Positions 1-7,256 of a stretch of 16,877 nucleotides of DNA are shown here, piece after piece. The position numbers were made by a program, and so were the translations under genes. The DNA lies in NCBI GenBank assembly GCA_000432775.1, contig HF990345.1:22971-39847 (forward strand). The letters run 5' to 3'. Origin of the DNA: Alistipes sp. CAG:831 (lineage in GTDB: Bacteria > Bacteroidota > Bacteroidia > Bacteroidales > UBA932). The notes beneath the pieces were generated by a model, which did no database searches, had not been told where the DNA came from, and was given only the letters and a program-made list of their open reading frames with translations. Every line of letters begins with the position of its first letter. The stretch's first letter is position 1.

Positions 1-256
1 TGTTGCGGCTGCCGCTCCCGGACTCAGGGGATACGGCACACCACGGCACCTGTCCTTCGGGGAACTCCAGGAAAATGGTCCAGTCCACGGAAGACACAAT
101 AGAGACAAACTGCCCCGTGCTCGAGGCCGGGACAGTGCTGTCTCTGAGAGTTACCGTGTTGTCCATCCGTCCGTCGTCCGTACAGGAGTACGTGAGAACG
201 ACGGCGGACAGAAACAGCAGCGGAAAGAGACTCCGCAGTATGGCTGCAGGTCTCAT
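1..256 (-). CDS. BACON-like surface lipoprotein, N-terminal part only (runs off the window)
   Basis: Reading leftwards from the ATG at 256, the frame stays open for 85 codons to the window edge, so only the N-terminus is visible. It begins with a lipoprotein signal peptide: an Arg at residue 8, a hydrophobic core and a lipobox LTYSC with the acylated cysteine at residue 25. The mature part starts with acidic residues (CTDDG), as in surface-exported Bacteroidetes lipoproteins. Residues 33-85 resemble the start of a BACON domain: a Thr/Ser-rich strand, then VSSVDWTIFLE and a proline-tryptophan-rich turn ending SPESGSG. BACON domains are carbohydrate- or mucin-associated Ig-like folds. The start lies 3 bases after the stop of the preceding gene, so the two are almost certainly co-transcribed and perhaps translationally coupled. 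What follows the BACON domain cannot be seen, so the function is unknown. Confidence 0.8.
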   Translation of the reverse strand, partial: MRPAAILRSLFPLLFLSAVVLTYSCTDDGRMDNTVTLRDSTVPASSTGQFVSIVSSVDWTIFLEFPEGQVPWCAVSPESGSGSRN

Positions 257-259
257 CCT

Positions 260-2290
260 TTATTCAGCATTAACATTCAGTCCGAAGACGATGCAGCGTG
301 GAGCCGACTGGACTGTGGAGAATGTAAGGGTAGTAGCGGAAGTCACACCTGACAGGTCAAACTCATAATAATCCTGTGCCGGGTCTACAGTTACCACGTA
401 AGGAGGGTCGTTCGCGACACCGGTGTTTGATTCAGGACTGATGGTCACTGAACTCTGCCCGTCTATGGAGCCTCCGTTGTTTACTGTAATAGTAAGCTCA
501 CATTCCTTGCCCTTCCATGCCATGGCGTACATACCCAACGTCAGGTCTCCCTGCATGGCCAGAGCGGGCGTTGTATATGTACCCGCCTTGGAACTTGTAC
601 CCAGTTTGAGTGCCGGATACTCCTCTCCGTCAATAGACACAGAGTGGATATATGAGGCATCGGAAGTATTGTCATCAGAAGGAAGCCCTACATTGGAGGT
701 ATAGGCTCCGCCGACGGACGCGCCCTCACGTTTCTGCACTATCGTAAATGTGACTTGCTGAAGGTCCCTGGCATCTCCGCCATCAGGGGAAACGGTGATA
801 ACTGAAGTACGGTCCTCACCAGTAGTATTGGCCGTGTAGGTAACAGTTATCTGTCCCTGACCATCGCCCGAGGCCGGGGAAGGTGTGAAATCCGTATTGT
901 CGGAAGCCACTGTCCATGTAACATTGGAACTTACCTGGAAGGTCAGCGAACCGGCTTCGGATGTAACGGTCGTACCCGAACCGCTCAGACTGAGGTAAGG
1001 AGCGGCCTCTCCGTCACCATAGCCCACATTGTCGATACGGTAGGTATTGGACTTACCTGTGTACCTTAGGGCTATGCAGAGAGAGGATTCAGACGCGTAT
1101 GCAGAGAGGTCCACGGTCTCTTCAACCCACTGGTTGCGCTCAGCTCCGGCAGGGAAGGAAACGTCCTCCACTACTGTCCATGAAGCAGCCTCGAAGTCAC
1201 CTGAAAAATCGGTAGACACCACCACTTCCAGACGGCTGTCGTCCCCACCCTCATCCAGATGGTATAGCGCCTTGCTGAAAGTGAAAGTTCTGGGAGACAT
1301 TCCCGCAACATCAGCTCTGGGAGGAAGGGCGTAGGCCACTACCTCATCCAGGGAAGAGTTGTAGGGCGCTATCTGAATATACTTGTCGGTCATGCCGGTC
1401 GAGGAGTTATCGAACGTACCGGTCTTCCAGCTCTGGCTGATTCCGTTGGCGTCCGAGGACCAGAACAGCCAGTTGTCGTTCTCGTAGGCGGCATTATTCG
1501 ACTCTACTGTAGAGAAATCATCCAGGAAGGATGTCATGGTACCCGCAGCGTTCCATGCACTGTAGTCTCCTACGAGATAGCCATCTCCCTCATCAGGCTG
1601 ACTGCCACCCGGTGTATGGCTGACATAGTATGCCGGATAGTCCCGTCCGCCGCCCTGAGGTTCTCCGTTGAACTCGCCCCTGAGCGTCATGAGCACCAGC
1701 TCGTCCCCTACTTCCAGGCCAAGGGAAGCGAAGGACTGGTCGTTACCGCTCTGCTTGGTGGCTGTCAGACCGTAGATATACAGCGAACCGGTCTCATCTG
1801 CGATGGTGAGGTTGCCGTATTGAGTGCTGGCGATATCCGTTATCGTACCGCAGAGTTCGTACCATGTCTCCTCGTCCACAGGCATCTGAAGGAACTCGGC
1901 GATGGTCATGTAACTCCTGCGGTATTCTCCAGGCTGGACAATGCCTACCTGTGCATATACCGTTCCGGTAGTGAAACGCAGCACTGCGTCGCGGTCCTCT
2001 CCGGTATTGGGCAGCACGGTCACTGTCACCGTCACCGAATCGCCCGATGCAGTACCGGCCGTATCGCTCAGCACGATCCAGTCAGCAGTACCACGGGTCA
2101 CTGTTATCTCAGCATCCCAGTCCCGGTTGGAGAGAAGGCTGACTGTCGCCTCCCCTCCATCCTTGCTGAACGAGAGTTCTTCAACACTCACTCCCATATC
2201 AGCGGGCTGGAACTCCGGATCCTTGATGCAGCCGGCGGTCAGGAAGACCAGCACGGCTGCAAGAAGAAGTCGTACACTGTTTTTCAGCAT
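260..2290 (-). CDS. Secreted BACON / OB-fold / choice-of-anchor-J-like lipoprotein
   Basis: This 676-residue protein has a lipoprotein signal peptide (lipobox LTAGC, Cys21) followed by IKDPE, which resembles a surface-export signal. Domains seen by pattern: a BACON domain at about 30-120; an OB-fold-like module at about 126-226 (MTIAEFLQMP, then YGNLTIADETGSLYIYGL and GDELVL); a jelly-roll module of choice-of-anchor-J type at about 240-425 (FLDDFS, DNWLFWSS, YRIDNVGYG); a second BACON domain at about 430-520 ending in TIVQK; and a C-terminal module at about 525-676. No catalytic motif is recognisable, so a binding or scaffold role at the outer surface is inferred. The OB module and the C-terminal module are repeated in the gene upstream, from which it is separated by 18 bases. 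The next gene starts 3 bases after its stop. The family assignments are from memory of sequence character; the exact ligand is unknown. Confidence 0.85.
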   Translation of the reverse strand: MLKNSVRLLLAAVLVFLTAGCIKDPEFQPADMGVSVEELSFSKDGGEATVSLLSNRDWDAEITVTRGTADWIVLSDTAGTASGDSVTVTVTVLPNTGEDRDAVLRFTTGTVYAQVGIVQPGEYRRSYMTIAEFLQMPVDEETWYELCGTITDIASTQYGNLTIADETGSLYIYGLTATKQSGNDQSFASLGLEVGDELVLMTLRGEFNGEPQGGGRDYPAYYVSHTPGGSQPDEGDGYLVGDYSAWNAAGTMTSFLDDFSTVESNNAAYENDNWLFWSSDANGISQSWKTGTFDNSSTGMTDKYIQIAPYNSSLDEVVAYALPPRADVAGMSPRTFTFSKALYHLDEGGDDSRLEVVVSTDFSGDFEAASWTVVEDVSFPAGAERNQWVEETVDLSAYASESSLCIALRYTGKSNTYRIDNVGYGDGEAAPYLSLSGSGTTVTSEAGSLTFQVSSNVTWTVASDNTDFTPSPASGDGQGQITVTYTANTTGEDRTSVITVSPDGGDARDLQQVTFTIVQKREGASVGGAYTSNVGLPSDDNTSDASYIHSVSIDGEEYPALKLGTSSKAGTYTTPALAMQGDLTLGMYAMAWKGKECELTITVNNGGSIDGQSSVTISPESNTGVANDPPYVVTVDPAQDYYEFDLSGVTSATTLTFSTVQSAPRCIVFGLNVNAE

Positions 2291-2308
2291 ATATTCTGTG
2301 TCTGTCGG

Positions 2309-2911
2309 TTACTTTACATTCACTCCGGTAAATCCGGCACGGTTGTCCTGCATGCCTTCGGTAGTCACCGTGATGACAGTGTTCTCGGTGGCACCCTCGA
2401 TGTTCATGGTGTAGAAGTCTTTGTCACCGAATGTGATGGTATATTTGTTGCCGCCGCCTGAGAGACCGGTATTGGGTACGCAAGCCAGTTCAACCTGAGA
2501 TGCGCCATTGATGGTACCACCGCCGGAAATTTTGACCAATACATTAGTCTGTTTTCCGGTCCATGCTACAGCGTACATTGAAAGAGTACTGCTACCGGCT
2601 TTTCCTAGATTGAAAGAATAAGACCCTGCGGACTTGCTGGCTCCTATTTTTACAGCAGGATACTCAGTTCCCCCTACAACAAATGTGCTGGCGTAATTCT
2701 TCAGATCGCTGCTTGTATTCTGGGTCAGGTCAATGCTGCTGGTGTAGACACCATCACCTGCAGTACCCTCAATTACGGGGTTCTCGGGGGCAGGAGCCTC
2801 ACCCTCTTCGTGGGAAATGTAATAAGCAGGATTAGTATTTCCACCGCCCTGGGGCGTGCCATTATATTCACCCCTAAGAGTAACAAGGGTTACAATATCA
2901 TTGACTTTCAA
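2309..2911 (-). pseudogene. 3' fragment of the frameshifted BACON/OB-fold lipoprotein gene
   Basis: The 200-codon frame from the ATG at 2911 has no signal peptide and begins in the middle of an OB-fold (KVNDIVTLVTLRGEYNGTPQGGG). This matches residues 192-215 of the neighbouring protein (LEVGDELVLMTLRGEFNGEPQGGG). The same frame stays open back to about 2950, encoding VEKNDKSFASLGL, which aligns with QSGNDQSFASLGL of the paralogue without gaps. This fragment is therefore the continuation of the gene that stops at 2944, displaced by one base. After the OB module come a short acidic/proline linker and a C-terminal module (about residues 53-200: EYPAVKIGASKSAGSYS, LSMYAVAWTGK, FYTMNIEGA) homologous to the tail of the next gene. 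No ribosome-binding context supports independent expression. It may be a true lesion, a sequencing error or, less likely, a recoding product. Confidence 0.8.
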
Positions 2912-2943
2912 GCCAAGAGATGCAAATGATTTGTCATTCTTCT

Positions 2944-5169
2944 CTACTTTGTAGCTGTAAGGCCGTAAATATAAACCTCGGCTGTCTCATCCTCTATATA
3001 AATGTTACCATAATCTTCTTTTTCTATTCTGGTTATTGTACCGGTAAGTTGATACCATGTATCCGCGCTTACAGGAGCCTCCAGAAACTCTGCAATAGTA
3101 ACTGCTACAGGCTCGCCGGGCTCAACCGGTTCCTCAGGTTCATCGCCGGCGGGTACAGAGAAAGCCTTGATATCGTCGTATGTGGCGGCATACATCTGGA
3201 TATCATCGTAGAATACCTCCACAACTCCGGAGAGATCGGCCGTCACATCAGGATTGATGTTCTCGGCGGCCCAGTCGGCACTTGACTGCGTGCGTACGAT
3301 GAATTCATCCGTGCCGTCAGTAAAGTTCCTGTTGGTACTGTTGCCGGATTCTGTCCATGCCGTCAGTGTATCCATTGCGCTGCGGACATTCTTCACTGTC
3401 ACATACTGACCCTGCCAGTCGCCGCTGAGGAGTTCAGCTACAGTAAGTTCAGGAACGTCAAAAGCGACTCCTGACTCAAGGACCTCTACCTGAGCATTGA
3501 TATCAGTACCTTCATTGAATTTAATCTCACGGAGATTATTGTAATTGTCAAAAGCAGCATTGGCCAGGTTTATCCTTACACGGTCACCGGGATTCAGCTC
3601 TACATCGTACATACCATAAAGTACGATACCGGTAGCTTCCTCACCTGTTCCGTCTACCAGTGAATACTTGCCGTTATAGTTAGCACTTTGATTTCCGGCA
3701 GCCACTATACCTTGCAGATAAGCACCGAGGGATGCGAGAGAAGCATTATCCTCGACAGTGCCGTCCAAGATAGCTGCTACTACATCTGCCACATTGAGAA
3801 CTGTCTCCTCGTTGGTGACGGTCAGAGTCTCGCCCTGATACTCTCTTTCACCGATCATCACGTATGCGTAGTACTTATAAGCGCCTGTCTCCAGAGGTAT
3901 GGTCACTGTGAAGGGACTCTCTACCTTCTCGGCCTTTACCTTGGTGTACTCCTCGGCATCCACCAGCTTGTAGGCCACGCCGACCTCGGTCACATCTGCC
4001 GCCTCACCTGCGTAGGTGTACTCTCCGGTCACGGTCATGGACGACTTGTCCTCGCTGAGCTGACCCTCGCCGGTGGTGACTGCGGGACGGCCGGTGAATC
4101 TGCTCTCTGTCATGCCCTCAAAATCAGTTGCGCGTGAGGGAACCAGCTGATATACGCCGTTGTAGCTGCCGACCAGGCCGTATACTGTACCTGCGCCCTG
4201 AGGAACCTCCTCACCGGCCCAGGGAGTATTGGAGCGGCTGTACATGAGGAATGAGAAACCGTCCTCGGTCTCGATGGAGGGGCTGTCACCCATGGTCTTC
4301 TCGAGATCACCCTGGACTACCTGGGCGTACATCTTCACATACTGGCCCTCATAGTCGCCGTTGACAAGAGAGGCTCCCTCAATCTCGGCTGCCTCGGGAT
4401 TCTCCTGCTTTCCGACTACCACCACGTCGTCAGTACTTGCGGGCTTGAACTCGAGTTGACCGAAATAGTACTCGAGGGTACCGTCAGTAATCGTAATCTC
4501 AACTTCATCACCGAAATTGCAGCTGCTGAAAGCGCTGGAATATACCAGCAGACCGCTGTGGGGCTCAGTGCCGTCCTGGATGTAGATGTTGTTGTTGGAG
4601 ACGGTCTGGGGATCGCGGGATGACACGACCACACCTTTAATAATATACGGATCAGTAATGGTCACTACTGAATCCTGTGCAACGGGGGCCATCTGCCTGA
4701 GCTCGCTGATGGAGATAGTATCAGCTGCATTGGGCTTGCGTTCCTGACCTTCCTGAAACACTCTCACGCTGGCGAACTGCTCTCTGTCAGTCCTGAAATA
4801 CACGATAACTGCGCGGTCGTAGGTAATCTCAGCAGCATCGCTGGTATTGGCATCTGCAGCAACTGTTATTGTTACCGGCTGTTCAGAAGCTTCTCCACTG
4901 ACAGGAGATACTGTCAGCCAGGGATTCTGCTCGAATTCCTCGGCCTCATTCTCCCAAGGATTCTCCACCTCCATCTCTACTGTCCAGTCACAATTACTGG
5001 TGAGAGTAAAGACAGTGTCCTGAGCATTCATGTCAAACTCAATACCTTCCTCTCCTATGGAGGTAGTGATGTTGACGACTAAGTCCTCGCCTCCTCTGTC
5101 AACACATGAAGAGGCAGCCAGCACCGCCACACTGGCGATAAAGGCCAAAATTGCTTTTCTGAAACTCAT
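2944..5169 (-). CDS. BACON / DUF5689-like multi-OB lipoprotein, 5' part ending at a frameshift
   Basis: This 741-codon frame is the first gene of the minus-strand lipoprotein operon. It starts with a lipoprotein signal peptide (lipobox AASSC, Cys22). Pattern reading suggests a BACON domain at about 40-141 (SNCDWTVEMEV, PWLTVSPVSGEA); a DUF5689-like OB module at about 151-352 (ISISELRQM, NNNIYIQDG, GDEVEI); an Ig/fibronectin-like domain at about 357-453; a second DUF5689-like module at about 456-672; a PEEPVEPGEP linker; and a third OB module from 689. That module is cut by a TAG just after IYGLTATK, where the paralogue continues. Restoring one base joins it to the 2309-2911 fragment and gives a protein of about 953 residues. 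No enzyme motif was seen, so a cell-surface binding role is inferred. Start choice is supported by the signal peptide and a TATCTTTG box 29 bases upstream. Confidence 0.85.
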   Translation of the reverse strand: MSFRKAILAFIASVAVLAASSCVDRGGEDLVVNITTSIGEEGIEFDMNAQDTVFTLTSNCDWTVEMEVENPWENEAEEFEQNPWLTVSPVSGEASEQPVTITVAADANTSDAAEITYDRAVIVYFRTDREQFASVRVFQEGQERKPNAADTISISELRQMAPVAQDSVVTITDPYIIKGVVVSSRDPQTVSNNNIYIQDGTEPHSGLLVYSSAFSSCNFGDEVEITITDGTLEYYFGQLEFKPASTDDVVVVGKQENPEAAEIEGASLVNGDYEGQYVKMYAQVVQGDLEKTMGDSPSIETEDGFSFLMYSRSNTPWAGEEVPQGAGTVYGLVGSYNGVYQLVPSRATDFEGMTESRFTGRPAVTTGEGQLSEDKSSMTVTGEYTYAGEAADVTEVGVAYKLVDAEEYTKVKAEKVESPFTVTIPLETGAYKYYAYVMIGEREYQGETLTVTNEETVLNVADVVAAILDGTVEDNASLASLGAYLQGIVAAGNQSANYNGKYSLVDGTGEEATGIVLYGMYDVELNPGDRVRINLANAAFDNYNNLREIKFNEGTDINAQVEVLESGVAFDVPELTVAELLSGDWQGQYVTVKNVRSAMDTLTAWTESGNSTNRNFTDGTDEFIVRTQSSADWAAENINPDVTADLSGVVEVFYDDIQMYAATYDDIKAFSVPAGDEPEEPVEPGEPVAVTIAEFLEAPVSADTWYQLTGTITRIEKEDYGNIYIEDETAEVYIYGLTATK

Positions 5170-5198
5170 ATCTATAGTTTTAAAATGATACTTTGGCG

Positions 5199-5206
5199 CA
5201 AAGATA
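5199..5206 (-). promoter_or_regulatory. Bacteroidetes-type -7 box for the lipoprotein operon
   Basis: Read on the minus strand, 5206 to 5199 is TATCTTTG, a perfect match to the Bacteroidetes TAnnTTTG -7 element, ending 29 bases before the ATG at 5169. Nineteen bases further upstream the sequence is AATG, only a half match to the TTTG -33 element, so the promoter is plausible but not canonical at both boxes. Confidence 0.6.
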
Positions 5207-5343
5207 GAATATTTTACATTCTTATCATTTTAAATTTACGTTACAATCTGAAATATTTTCACAATATCCGGATTCAGAGCATCCACACACTTACAACAAA
5301 TTGGAATACTTGATTGTATTATTTGCGCAGACCGTTGAAAAAA

Positions 5344-5374
5344 TTTGATGATTTGGGAAAATTAAATATCTTTG
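5344..5374 (+). promoter_or_regulatory. Bacteroidetes-type promoter for the SPFH operon
   Basis: TTTG at 5344-5347 and TATCTTTG at 5367-5374 are separated by 19 bases, matching both boxes and the spacing of the Bacteroidetes sigma-ABfr promoter. The predicted transcript start near 5381 leaves a leader of about 20 bases before the ATG at 5401. That leader (AATATCATCAAGCC) has no Shine-Dalgarno sequence, which is normal in this phylum. Confidence 0.75.
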
Positions 5375-5400
5375 TGATATCATTTTAATATCATCAAGCC

Positions 5401-6369
5401 ATGAAAGACCACTCAACCCGTCAAATCTCCCAGGAAACACCCTTCCAGGGGAGTGCTGCCAACGGATTCCTGATGATCCTGGTAAGCATCATTCTCATCG
5501 CCGCCGGTATAACTTTCATCGTACTCGCCGAGAGTCATGAAGCCGTCATCGGCAGCTTCCTCTACAACTTGCTCTGCATAGCCGCAGTCCTTCTAATCAT
5601 CATCGCATCCGTACTGCTCATAGGACTGATGATCCTGGAGCCCAACCAGGCCAGAGCCATGGTCTTCTTCGGAAAGTACAGAGGCACCTTCACCCGTACC
5701 GGCTTCTTCTGGGTCAATCCATTCTACTCCAAGAAGAAAGTCTCGCTCCGCGCCCGCAACATGAATGTGGATCCCATCAAGGTCAATGACCGCAACGGAA
5801 ACCCCATCCTCGTAGGTCTCATCCTCGTATGGAAGGTGGAGGATGTGTATAAAGCCATATTCGAGATAGACACTCAGACCATTGCCGAGAACAATGCAGG
5901 ACGCATGACCGCCCTCGAGTCCTTCGTCCGCGTTCAGAGCGACGCCGCCCTCCGGCAAGTAGCCGGAAGCTACGCCTACGACACCCTCGGTTCGGAGACC
6001 ACCGAGACCCTGACCCTGCGCAACGGCGGGGACACCATCAACCGCGAACTGGTCGAGAAGCTCAACGAACGTCTGGAGATGGCCGGTATCTCAGTACTGG
6101 AAGCACGCATCAACTACCTGGCCTACGCACCCGAAATCGCAGCCGTGATGCTCCGCCGCCAGCAGGCCGAGGCCATCATCTCCGCCCGCGAGAAGATAGT
6201 CGAGGGAGCCGTATCCATGGTTCAGATGGCTCTCAAGGAAATAAACGACAAGGACATCGTCGAGCTGGACGAGGCCAAGAAGGCCGCCATGGTCAGCAAC
6301 CTGCTGGTAGTCCTCTGCGCAGACGAGTCCGCACAGCCCGTGCTCAACACCGGCTCGCTCTACCAGTAA
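5401..6369 (+). CDS. SPFH (stomatin/prohibitin/band-7) domain membrane protein
   Basis: This 322-residue protein has a short polar N-terminus, two hydrophobic membrane segments at about 22-44 and 53-78, and an SPFH/band-7 domain at about 81-265. The domain is recognisable from NQARAMVFFGKYRGT, GFFWVNPFYSKKKVSLRARN, DRNGNPILVGLILVWKV and the later LNERLEMAGISVLEARINYLAYAPEIAAVMLRRQQAEAI. A helical tail follows. SPFH proteins oligomerise on membranes and organise microdomains or regulate proteases; the specific partner here cannot be read from sequence. It is the first gene of a plus-strand pair: a ribbon-helix-helix gene starts 4 bases after its stop. Start choice agrees with the canonical promoter 27 bases upstream. 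There is no FtsH-type or NfeD-type neighbour in the window. Confidence 0.92.
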   Translation: MKDHSTRQISQETPFQGSAANGFLMILVSIILIAAGITFIVLAESHEAVIGSFLYNLLCIAAVLLIIIASVLLIGLMILEPNQARAMVFFGKYRGTFTRTGFFWVNPFYSKKKVSLRARNMNVDPIKVNDRNGNPILVGLILVWKVEDVYKAIFEIDTQTIAENNAGRMTALESFVRVQSDAALRQVAGSYAYDTLGSETTETLTLRNGGDTINRELVEKLNERLEMAGISVLEARINYLAYAPEIAAVMLRRQQAEAIISAREKIVEGAVSMVQMALKEINDKDIVELDEAKKAAMVSNLLVVLCADESAQPVLNTGSLYQ

Positions 6370-6373
6370 GCCT

Positions 6374-6562
6374 ATGGCCAAAGAACAGAACAAGACCAAG
6401 AGCTTTGTGCTGCGTGTAGACACAGCAACGATGGAGGCACTGGAGAAATGGGCCGCAGACGAATTCCGCTCAACCAACGGCCAGCTCCAGTGGCTCATCG
6501 ATGATGCACTCCGCCGTGCAGGACGCCTCCCGGCAAAAGACACACCCGGAAAGCACGACTGA
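6374..6562 (+). CDS. Small ribbon-helix-helix (Arc-like) DNA-binding protein
   Basis: This 62-residue protein has a basic N-terminus (MAKEQNKTKS), then FVLRVDTATMEALEKWAADEF, RSTNGQLQWLIDDALRRAGR and a charged tail. This fits a ribbon-helix-helix fold: beta strand SFVLRVD, helix A TMEALEKWAADE, turn RSTNG, helix B QLQWLIDDALRRA. RHH proteins bind DNA as dimers through the paired N-terminal strands. It starts 4 bases after the SPFH stop and is thus very likely in the same transcript. No toxin gene is adjacent, so it is not an obvious antitoxin. It might regulate this operon or serve another role; its target is unknown. Confidence 0.82.
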   Translation: MAKEQNKTKSFVLRVDTATMEALEKWAADEFRSTNGQLQWLIDDALRRAGRLPAKDTPGKHD

Positions 6563-6574
6563 CAACTGAAAAAT

Positions 6575-6610
6575 AAAGGGGCCGCTTCTCTTTACAGAAG
6601 TGCCCCCTTT
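6575..6610. terminator. Hairpin terminator between convergent SPFH/RHH and ferritin genes
   Basis: AAAGGGGCCGCTTCT (6575-6589) pairs with AGAAGTGCCCCCTTT (6596-6610) across a six-base loop, with one C-C mismatch and one G-U pair. On the minus strand the stem is followed by TTTATTTTTC, a good U-tract, so it most likely ends the ferritin transcript. On the plus strand the T-tract is short (CCCTTTCGG), so termination of the RHH transcript is weaker. It lies 13 bases after the RHH stop and 40 bases after the ferritin stop. Confidence 0.75.
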
Positions 6611-6649
6611 CGGTCTTGATTTCTTTCTTTCGGAAACTGAAGGAAGAGA

Positions 6650-7132
6650 CTATTTGCGCTCGCCGAGCTTGCTGTCCAGCATTACGAGGCCAGCTTCGCC
6701 GGAACGCTGTACTTTCTCGTAGATGGAGAGGGTAGTTGCCTCTTCCTCGACCTGCTCGCGGATATAGGTCATGAAGAAATCCTCGGAGGGTTTGTCCTTC
6801 TCCTCGCGGGCGATGTCGACCATCTTGTCGATCAAGGCTGTTACGTGGCACTCATGCTCATAGACGTGTTTGAAGACTTCCTGCACGCTGCCCCAGCCCT
6901 GAGGCACTACGTCGATCATGCTGACTTTGGCTGTACCGCCTCTCTTCTGGAGGAAGGATGCCATGCCGTAAGCATGCTCGAGCTCTTCCTGAGACTGTCT
7001 CTTCATCCAGTGTGACATTCCGTCATAACCCTCTTTCTCAAGATAGAAAGACATGGAAAGGTAGAGGTTGGCCGACCACATCTCAGCGATTATCTGATCA
7101 TTGATCGCATTCTGTAATTTTTCGGTAATCAT
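6650..7132 (-). CDS. ftnA: Non-haem ferritin (iron storage)
   Basis: This 160-residue protein has the length and character of bacterial ferritin FtnA, which oxidises Fe(II) and stores the mineral inside a 24-subunit cytoplasmic shell. The ferroxidase ligands are all present at the usual numbering: Glu17, Glu50 and His53 (EELEH), Glu94 (HECH), Gln127 and Glu130 (REQVEEE). Tyr24, next to the diiron site, is also present. The four-helix bundle is complete and there is no haem-ligating methionine pattern of bacterioferritin. It is a single gene, convergent with the SPFH pair and separated from the fucosidase terminator by about 84 bases, so it has its own promoter there. No TAnnTTTG box is clear in 7133-7215; the nearest resemblance is a degenerate TTTG-ending element near 7180-7192. 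Confidence 0.96.
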   Translation of the reverse strand: MITEKLQNAINDQIIAEMWSANLYLSMSFYLEKEGYDGMSHWMKRQSQEELEHAYGMASFLQKRGGTAKVSMIDVVPQGWGSVQEVFKHVYEHECHVTALIDKMVDIAREEKDKPSEDFFMTYIREQVEEEATTLSIYEKVQRSGEAGLVMLDSKLGERK

Positions 7133-7215
7133 GGTAGTAACGTTTTAAATTTTAATTTCTGACTTATGCCTCTGCAAAACCGATACCACACTCCGCGACA
7201 ATGCCACAATGTCAC

Positions 7216-7233
7216 AAAAACAGGAACTCCTGT
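7216..7233 (-). terminator. Intrinsic terminator after the efflux-fucosidase operon
   Basis: On the minus strand, ACAGG (7233-7229), loop AGTT and CCTGT (7224-7220) form a short perfect hairpin running into TTTTT (7220-7216). It begins 23 bases after the fucosidase stop, the position expected for the operon's intrinsic terminator. Confidence 0.72.
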
Positions 7234-7256
7234 CACTGGTCAGGCCGGCAAAGGGG

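Noticed and set aside
1616..2461. A 281-codon plus-strand open frame overlapping the two lipoprotein genes
   Set aside because: It is antisense to the well-supported BACON lipoprotein genes and contains no recognisable domain.
2309..2911. An independent 200-residue protein starting at the ATG at 2911
   Set aside because: It lacks a signal peptide and begins within an OB-fold; the same frame extends upstream and aligns with the paralogue, so it is the displaced end of the upstream gene.
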